Positions 22,424 through 26,385 of a stretch of DNA of 26,385 nucleotides are shown here, piece after piece. The position numbers were made by a program, and so were the translations under genes. How positions within the stretch are numbered: position 1 is the stretch's first letter; the number at the start of each line of letters is the position of its first letter. The stretch spans positions 1 to 26,385 of the forward strand of contig JBFWIM010000015.1 of NCBI GenBank assembly GCA_050255995.1, written 5' to 3'. Source of the stretch: Intestinibacillus sp050255995. GTDB taxonomy: Bacteria > Bacillota > Clostridia > Oscillospirales > Butyricicoccaceae. The notes under the pieces were generated by a model. It did no database searches. It was not told the DNA's origin and was given only the letters and a program-made list of their open reading frames with translations.

Positions 22424-24271
22424 ATGTGTGGAATCGTTGGATTTACCGGCAGAGAAGGCGCGCTGCCGATTTTAATTAAGGGACTATACAGTCTTGAATA
22501 TCGAGGCTATGATTCCGCGGGCATTGCGGCATTTACACAGGATGGCTTGCAGGTTATTAAGACACGCGGACGGATTAAGAATCTTGAAGACAAAATACGG
22601 ACGGAGGGCGGACTGGAGTGCACTTGCGGCATTGGACACACACGGTGGGCAACGCATGGCGGCCCGTCCGACCGCAACTCCCATCCGCATCTGGGCGGCA
22701 AGGACGGTCAGGAAAATAAAATTGCCGTTGTGCACAACGGCATTATTGAAAACTATCTTGAGCTTCGTCACCGTTTGGAATCACATGGCTATGTTTTTCA
22801 TTCCGAGACCGACACCGAAACAGTCGCGCACCTCATTGATTATTTGCACACAGGCAAGCAGGAGGATCTGGCGATGACTGTTCTGGAAGCGGTCAGCCGT
22901 CTGCGTGGCTCCTATGCGCTCGGTGTTGTCAGCATGGATAACCCTGAAGAAATTGTCGCGGCGAGACGTGATAATCCGCTGGTCATCGGCTTGGGCGAGG
23001 GGGAAAACATGATCGCTTCGGACATCACGGCGATTATTTCCCGCACGCGTAAATACATTATTTTGGATGACAATGAAGTGGCAATCGTCCGTCCGGACAA
23101 GGTGACCGTCATAAACGAGTTCGGCGACGTGGTCGAAAAGGAAGTGCAGACCGTAACCTGGGATCTTTCGGCTGCTGAAAAGAGCGGCTATGAGCATTTC
23201 ATGATTAAGGAAATCATGGAGCAGCCGCAGGCTGTCAGCGGTACGATTCGTCCGCGTGTGCAGGATGGGCACATCTGTTTTGAGCAAAACGGTTTAACAG
23301 AGGAACGTTTGCGCAACGTGGAATACATCCACATTATCGGCTGTGGCTCCGCGCTGCATGCAGGTATCGTCGGCAAGCGCGTGATTGAAGAGATGTGCCG
23401 TATCCGGTGTTCTGCGACAGTTGCCTCGGAGTTTCGTTATGAAAACCCGATCATTACCGATAAAGATCTTTGCATCGTCATCAGCCAGTCAGGCGAAACC
23501 GCAGACACTCTGGCGGCCATGCGGCAGGCAAAGGCGGCGGGGGCGTTTACAATTGCGATTGTCAATGTTGTTTCCTCGACAATCGCAAGAGAGGCAGATG
23601 GAGTTCTTTACACCTGGGCCGGCCCTGAAATTTCGGTTGCGACTACGAAAGCCTATTCTGCGCGGTTGTCCGCGCTTTACCTGATTGCCACTAAAATGGC
23701 CCGGGTGCGTGGCAAAATCAGTGAGACAGAGGAAAACGAGATTTGCAACGAGTTATTCAACTTGCCAGACCGTATCCGGGAAGTATTAAAGTGCAAGGAG
23801 CAGATGCAATACCTTGCAACGCTTTATGCCAACCGTACGCATGTCTTCTTCCTGGGACGCAATCTGGATTATGCTGCCGCGCTCGAAGCATCCCTCAAGC
23901 TAAAGGAGATTTCTTATATTCACAGTGAAGCCTATGCGGCCGGCGAATTAAAACACGGCACCATTTCTCTCATCGAAGAGGGAACACTTGTGATCGCGCT
24001 TGCAACACAGCCGGCGCTTTATGAAAAGACCGTTTCCAATATTCGTGAAGTTGTATCGCGTGGCGCTTCTGTTATTCTGGTTACGACGGAAGATTTTGAC
24101 GGCGATGCAAGCGCATGCCAGCAGGTAATTCGGCTGCCGAAATGCCGAAGCGACTTCTCCGCATCACTCTCTATTGTGCCGTTACAACTGCTTGCCTATT
24201 ATATTTCCGTGCAGCTCGGCCTGGATGTTGATAAACCACGCAATCTGGCGAAGTCGGTTACCGTGGAGTAA
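22424..24271 (+). CDS. glmS: Glutamine--fructose-6-phosphate aminotransferase (isomerising)
   Basis: Makes GlcN-6-P from fructose-6-P and glutamine, the committed step of hexosamine synthesis. 615 aa from the ATG at 22424, preceded by GGAGGAAG (22410-22417). The frame extends upstream to 22277 but that part is ribozyme. Start chosen because Cys2 must become the N-terminal nucleophile: MCGIVGFTGREGALPILIKGL. Class II glutaminase domain about 1-220 (EYRGYDSAGIA, GIGHTRWATHGGPSDRNSHPH, HNGIIENYLELR). Two SIS sugar-isomerase domains follow (GCGSALHAGIVGKRVIE, VISQSGETADTLAAMR, TTKAYS, ASLKLKEISYIHSEAYAAGELKHG). The C-terminus is DKPRNLAKSVTVE with the catalytic Lys. Controlled by the ribozyme just upstream. 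No clear terminator follows. Confidence 0.98.
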   Translation: MCGIVGFTGREGALPILIKGLYSLEYRGYDSAGIAAFTQDGLQVIKTRGRIKNLEDKIRTEGGLECTCGIGHTRWATHGGPSDRNSHPHLGGKDGQENKIAVVHNGIIENYLELRHRLESHGYVFHSETDTETVAHLIDYLHTGKQEDLAMTVLEAVSRLRGSYALGVVSMDNPEEIVAARRDNPLVIGLGEGENMIASDITAIISRTRKYIILDDNEVAIVRPDKVTVINEFGDVVEKEVQTVTWDLSAAEKSGYEHFMIKEIMEQPQAVSGTIRPRVQDGHICFEQNGLTEERLRNVEYIHIIGCGSALHAGIVGKRVIEEMCRIRCSATVASEFRYENPIITDKDLCIVISQSGETADTLAAMRQAKAAGAFTIAIVNVVSSTIAREADGVLYTWAGPEISVATTKAYSARLSALYLIATKMARVRGKISETEENEICNELFNLPDRIREVLKCKEQMQYLATLYANRTHVFFLGRNLDYAAALEASLKLKEISYIHSEAYAAGELKHGTISLIEEGTLVIALATQPALYEKTVSNIREVVSRGASVILVTTEDFDGDASACQQVIRLPKCRSDFSASLSIVPLQLLAYYISVQLGLDVDKPRNLAKSVTVE

Positions 24272-24285
24272 GAAGGCTGGATGGG

Positions 24286-24299
24286 TGCACATATGTGCA
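24286..24299. promoter_or_regulatory. 14-bp perfect palindrome downstream of glmS
   Basis: TGCACATATGTGCA, 15 bases after the glmS stop and about 75 bases upstream of the sigma-factor -35 box. It lacks a T-tract, so it is a poor terminator. It could be a dimeric-regulator site, or a small hairpin in the glmS 3' end; GGATG (24279-24283) and CATCC (24313-24317) flank it and could extend pairing. Confidence 0.35.
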
Positions 24300-24319
24300 T
24301 ACGGCATTGTAACATCCGC

Positions 24320-24369
24320 ACAAAAAGTTTTCCCGGCTAAAACAAAAAGACAATAGAATCCACAAAAAG
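24320..24369. promoter_or_regulatory. Three phased A-tracts upstream of the sigma-factor promoter
   Basis: ACAAAAAG occurs at 24320-24327, 24342-24349 and 24362-24369, with start-to-start distances of 22 and 20 bp (42 bp in total, four helical turns). The last copy lies 3 bases before the -35 box. The first and third share the longer CACAAAAAGTT. Such phasing predicts intrinsic DNA bending or an UP-element-like role; a protein-binding repeat is the alternative. Confidence 0.45.
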
Positions 24370-24372
24370 TTC

Positions 24373-24401
24373 TTGACAGAAGGTTGGCGAACTTATATAA
24401 T
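24373..24401 (+). promoter_or_regulatory. Perfect-consensus SigA promoter of the SigH-like gene
   Basis: TTGACA (24373-24378), exactly 17 bp, TATAAT (24396-24401): full consensus at both boxes. Predicted transcription start 24407-24410, only 1-4 nt before the ATG at 24411. Confidence 0.9.
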
Positions 24402-24410
24402 GATAACAAT

Positions 24411-25031
24411 ATGAAATATGGAAATAATACTTGTGATCTGCAAAGCGGCGCGCCTGATGACGTGGCACTTTGCAAAGCAGCCCAAAGCGGGGATGGCCAC
24501 GCGATGGAATTACTTGTGCATCGGTATTCCCGGCTTGTCAAGACCTGTGCGCGTCCATACTTTTTAGCTGGTGCGGATGGGGAAGACCTGATTCAAGAGG
24601 GCATGATTGGCTTAGTGGGTGCGGTGCGTGAATATGACAGCGCCCGTTTAGTGCCCTTTGAAGCTTTTGCAAAGATTTGTATTACGCGCAGAATTTATTC
24701 TGCGGTGCGTGCAGCGGCCGCGCAGAAACATGAGATGTTAAACCACTCCATATCCATAGAGAAACCTCTGTTTGACGACAATGCGGAACCACACACGCCG
24801 GTGGTAGAACCGATTTCTGACCCCGAATCGCTGGTGATCGGCATAGAGGAGCAGAAGGAGAGACTAGAGAAACTTCTTGGCTCATTGTCTGCATTTGAGG
24901 CAAAGGTTTTGAGGCTTTATTTAGACGGCTATTCCAATGAGGAAATGGCGACGTTGCTGAATAGACCCATCAAATCCGTGGACAATGCCATCCAACGCAT
25001 CAGGCGAAAATCGGCAGCCATTTATCCTTAG
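24411..25031 (+). CDS. sigH: SigH (Spo0H)-type RNA polymerase sigma factor
   Basis: Sigma-70 family factor of the SigH group, which in Bacillus and Clostridia drives transition-state and early sporulation genes. 206 aa from the ATG at 24411. Region 2 is VHRYSRLVKTCARPYFLAGADGEDLIQEGMIGLVGAVREYD and FAKICITRRIYSAV, closely matching Bacillus SigH (YFLIGADREDIVQEGMIGL; LCITRQI). Region 4 is LSAFEAKVLRLYLDGYSNEEMATLLNRPIKSVDNAIQRIRRK, the -35-recognition helix-turn-helix. Start: the frame opens at a TTG (24384), but that lies within the promoter spacer and could not be in the mRNA. The ATG at 24411 has no Shine-Dalgarno sequence and sits at the predicted mRNA 5' end. A GTG at 24462 is the only other nearby choice, also without a ribosome binding site. 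The adjacent secE/nusG/rRNA neighbours common for sigH are absent here. Confidence 0.9.
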   Translation: MKYGNNTCDLQSGAPDDVALCKAAQSGDGHAMELLVHRYSRLVKTCARPYFLAGADGEDLIQEGMIGLVGAVREYDSARLVPFEAFAKICITRRIYSAVRAAAAQKHEMLNHSISIEKPLFDDNAEPHTPVVEPISDPESLVIGIEEQKERLEKLLGSLSAFEAKVLRLYLDGYSNEEMATLLNRPIKSVDNAIQRIRRKSAAIYP

Positions 25032-25035
25032 GCGA

Positions 25036-25065
25036 TTACAGGTCTTTCCTGTACGCAAATATAAT
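25036..25065 (+). promoter_or_regulatory. Promoter of the zinc-ribbon gene with overlapping inverted repeat
   Basis: TTACAG (25036-25041), 18-bp spacer, TATAAT (25060-25065); predicted start near 25072 and a leader of about 40 nt. ACAGG-TCTTT-CCTGT (25038-25052) is an inverted repeat covering the -35 box and spacer, a possible operator. Confidence 0.6.
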
Positions 25066-25111
25066 TTCAGTGTTCCGCAGCGAACCATGGTATCAAAGAG
25101 AGGTAGAAAAC

Positions 25112-25387
25112 ATGTACGAAGACAAGACTTTAGTATGCAAGGAATGCGGCGCAGAGTTCGTATTCACCGCAGGTGAGCAGGAGTTCTACGCAGAGCGCGG
25201 CTTTATGAATGAGCCCCAGCGCTGCAAGTCCTGCCGTGACGCAAGAAAGAATGCGGCTCGTGGCCCCCGTGAGTACTTTACGGCGACTTGCGCTTCCTGC
25301 GGCGGCGAAGCCAAGGTTCCGTTCGAGCCCAAGTCTGACCGCCCGGTATATTGCAGCGAGTGCTTTGCAAAGATGAAGACTCAGTAA
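25112..25387 (+). CDS. Double zinc-ribbon protein (zf-trcl plus CxxC-x17-CxxC domain)
   Basis: 91-aa cytosolic protein with two zinc-binding modules. Module 1 is Cys9/Cys12 ... Cys38/Cys41 in LVCKECGAEFVFTAGEQEFYAERGF and PQRCKSCRDARK, the 'probable zinc-ribbon' (zf-trcl) pattern. Module 2 is Cys60/Cys63, exactly 17 residues, then Cys81/Cys84 (TCASCG ... VYCSEC), the known CxxC-x17-CxxC domain. Both occur widely in Clostridia; the function is unknown, and nucleic-acid or protein binding is only an inference. Start: ATG at 25112 with GAGAGG (about 25098-25103) upstream; a GTG/ATG extension to 25070 adds unrelated residues and would precede the predicted mRNA start. Monocistronic: own promoter, own strong terminator. 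Confidence 0.9.
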   Translation: MYEDKTLVCKECGAEFVFTAGEQEFYAERGFMNEPQRCKSCRDARKNAARGPREYFTATCASCGGEAKVPFEPKSDRPVYCSECFAKMKTQ

Positions 25388-25403
25388 TTTCGCTAGGTGA
25401 ATC

Positions 25404-25444
25404 AAAAAAGATCCTGTATTCTTTTGAAACAGGATCTTTTTTAC
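25404..25444 (+). terminator. Terminator after the zinc-ribbon gene
   Basis: Perfect 14-bp inverted repeat AAAAAAGATCCTGT (25404-25417) / ACAGGATCTTTTTT (25429-25442) with an 11-nt loop. Strong Rho-independent terminator. Confidence 0.95.
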
Positions 25445-25505
25445 GTCTGTAGGTTTTCAGCACATGCCAAATGGTTAAAATCACAGAATATATGAAACGT
25501 TGGTA

Positions 25506-25534
25506 TTGAAATCGACGCTTTGTGGCAGTATAAT
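25506..25534 (+). promoter_or_regulatory. Promoter of the DUF1858 gene
   Basis: TTGAAA (25506-25511), 17-bp spacer, TATAAT (25529-25534). Predicted start near 25541, short leader with AGGAGG (about 25554-25559) before the ATG at 25565. Confidence 0.85.
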
Positions 25535-25564
25535 GAAAAAGAATAAAATATTTAGGAGGTCATC

Positions 25565-25771
25565 ATGGCTGAGATCACCAAGAAAACCACCATTGGAGAG
25601 GTGCTTGCTCTTGATTTAAAGACTGCGCAGTATTTTCTGGAGATGGGCATGCATTGCCTGGGCTGCCCTTCTTCTCAGGGTGAAAGCATTGAGGATGCAT
25701 GTGCCGTTCACGGTACAAATCCGGACGAGCTGGTTGCGAAGCTCAACGCATTTTTTAAGGCAGGCAAGTAA
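25565..25771 (+). CDS. DUF1858 redox-disulfide protein
   Basis: 68-aa protein of the DUF1858 family (also described as hybrid-cluster-protein-associated redox disulfide domain). Pattern: ITKKTTIGEVLALDLKTAQYFLEMGMHCLGCPSSQGESIEDACAVHGTNPDELVAKLN. Cys31-x-x-Cys34 (CLGC) at the end of the first helix pair is the presumed redox or metal pair, and Cys46 is a third conserved-type Cys. The family is linked in annotation to nitrosative/oxidative stress in anaerobes; direct biochemistry is limited, so the role is tentative. ATG at 25565 with a strong AGGAGG. Own promoter and terminator; no hybrid cluster protein gene is in view. Confidence 0.9.
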   Translation: MAEITKKTTIGEVLALDLKTAQYFLEMGMHCLGCPSSQGESIEDACAVHGTNPDELVAKLNAFFKAGK

Positions 25772-25782
25772 GCGGCTTTGAT

Positions 25783-25815
25783 AATGAGACCGACAGGATT
25801 GTCGGTCTCATTTTA
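25783..25815 (+). terminator. Terminator after the DUF1858 gene
   Basis: Perfect 13-bp inverted repeat AATGAGACCGACA (25783-25795) / TGTCGGTCTCATT (25800-25812) with a 4-nt loop (GGAT) followed by TTA. Confidence 0.95.
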
Positions 25816-25853
25816 TGCCGGGGGTTATATCACCATACGGGGAAACGGGGACA

Positions 25854-26385
25854 ATGAATCACAAGTTGGCGAGAGGCCGTATCATGCTCAGACGGCTTGG
25901 AAACCGTATTTTGTTAAGGCTGGGCACCGAGGGATTTTCAAAAAATCTCCTTAACTTTTCGGTTGTACAAATATTTTTTATTTTTGCAACAACACTGTCT
26001 GATGTTTTTATCAGCGTATTTTTATTTAAAAGCGGCGGACAGGACTTTTCTCTGGTTGCAAAATATAATCTATTGAAATATCTTTTGGAGGGTGCAGGAT
26101 TTACGCTTGCGCTTTATGCCAGCAAATGGCGCAACGTTCTTTTTTCAATGAAGCTGGGCATTGCGTTTTACATAGGCGCGTATATCGTCTTACTCACGTT
26201 GCAGGCCAATGCGCGTTATTTTTATGTGCTGATTGCGCTTTTGGTTGGGTTTGGCTCGGGGTGTTATTGGATGGGCTATCATACCCTGACTCACCGCTAT
26301 ACCACGCCGCAGAACCGCCAAGCTGCTTTTGGATTTATCAGCCTGACATCAAATGCCATCGCAACAATTGCGCCGCCGGTCAGTG
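25854..26385 (+). CDS. MFS-like multi-pass membrane protein, 3' end missing
   Basis: Open frame from the ATG at 25854 to the window edge, 177 codons with no stop. After a basic amphipathic N-terminus come hydrophobic helices at about residues 34-57 (NFSVVQIFFIFATTLSDVFISVFLF), 70-90, 97-117 (FSMKLGIAFYIGAYIVLLTL) and 122-143 (YFYVLIALLVGFGSGCYWMGY). They are followed by the cytoplasmic loop HRYTTPQNRQAAFGFISLTSNAIATIAPP, typical of Major Facilitator Superfamily proteins of Firmicutes. Substrate unknown. Two starts are possible: ATG 25854 after GGGG, or ATG 25884 with GAGAGG 7 bases upstream; the second has the better ribosome binding site and loses only ten basic residues. No promoter is obvious in the 38 bases after the DUF1858 terminator. 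Confidence 0.75.
   Translation, partial: MNHKLARGRIMLRRLGNRILLRLGTEGFSKNLLNFSVVQIFFIFATTLSDVFISVFLFKSGGQDFSLVAKYNLLKYLLEGAGFTLALYASKWRNVLFSMKLGIAFYIGAYIVLLTLQANARYFYVLIALLVGFGSGCYWMGYHTLTHRYTTPQNRQAAFGFISLTSNAIATIAPPVS

Noticed and set aside
1..26385. CRISPR arrays, tRNA/rRNA genes, insertion sequences, prophage, attachment sites, origin of replication
   Set aside because: No repeat-spacer pattern, cloverleaf, transposase, integrase, terminal inverted repeats or DnaA-box cluster was recognised by reading; a tRNAscan/Infernal run would settle the RNA part.

Overview
The window looks like chromosomal DNA from a Gram-positive anaerobe of the class Clostridia (Bacillota). By eye its GC content is a little over 50%. 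The evidence is a SigH-type sporulation/stationary-phase sigma factor, a glmS ribozyme in front of glmS, a TagO/MnaA pair for teichoic-acid-type wall polymers, frequent TTG starts, AGGAGG ribosome binding sites, consensus SigA promoters with 17-bp spacers, and an Alum_res/methionine gamma-lyase family gene. Order or family cannot be fixed from the sequence alone. No tRNA, rRNA, CRISPR array, insertion sequence, phage gene or sign of recent transfer was seen; this is core and housekeeping sequence.

Layout. (1) 1-1512: the 3' part of a YgjP-type metallopeptidase gene converges on an RluA-type pseudouridine synthase, with a shared hairpin between them. (2) 1557-7536: a SigA promoter drives a tight operon of three paralogous M42 aminopeptidases, an alpha/beta hydrolase, a free-standing TfoX C-terminal domain protein and adenine deaminase, ending in a near-perfect terminator. 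This reads as a peptide, ester and purine scavenging unit. (3) 7575-9590: a phasin-like coiled-coil protein overlaps an AarF/UbiB-type atypical kinase with a membrane tail. (4) 9601-11091 minus: glycerol kinase, divergent from the next unit, with a small inverted repeat exactly midway between the two -35 boxes. (5) 11188-18372: a long probable operon with a class I/II aminotransferase, trpS, tagO, mnaA, a membrane-anchored LolA/RseB-like protein, a GNAT acetyltransferase and an Alum_res family PLP enzyme, then a terminator. (6) 18398-22166: ruvC-ruvA-ruvB (Holliday-junction processing), then glmM and a hairpin terminator/attenuator. (7) 22211-24271: glmS ribozyme and glmS. (8) 24286-25031: a perfect-consensus promoter preceded by phased A-tracts and placed so close to the sigH-like ATG that the mRNA should be leaderless. 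(9) 25036-25815: two single-gene units for small cysteine-rich proteins (zinc ribbon, DUF1858). (10) 25854-end: the 5' part of an MFS-like membrane protein that runs off the window.

How the genes work together: glmM and glmS make GlcN-6-P and GlcN-1-P, the precursors of UDP-GlcNAc. That pool is used by TagO (Und-PP-GlcNAc) and MnaA (UDP-ManNAc). The ribozyme feeds GlcN-6-P level back on glmS mRNA. ruvCAB is a complete resolvasome.

No clearly new multi-gene system was found. The least explained items are the phasin-like/UbiB pair in a probable anaerobe, the leaderless sigma-factor promoter with phased A-tracts, the promoter-hairpin-ribozyme arrangement before glmS, and the anchored LolA-like protein next to the wall-polymer genes.
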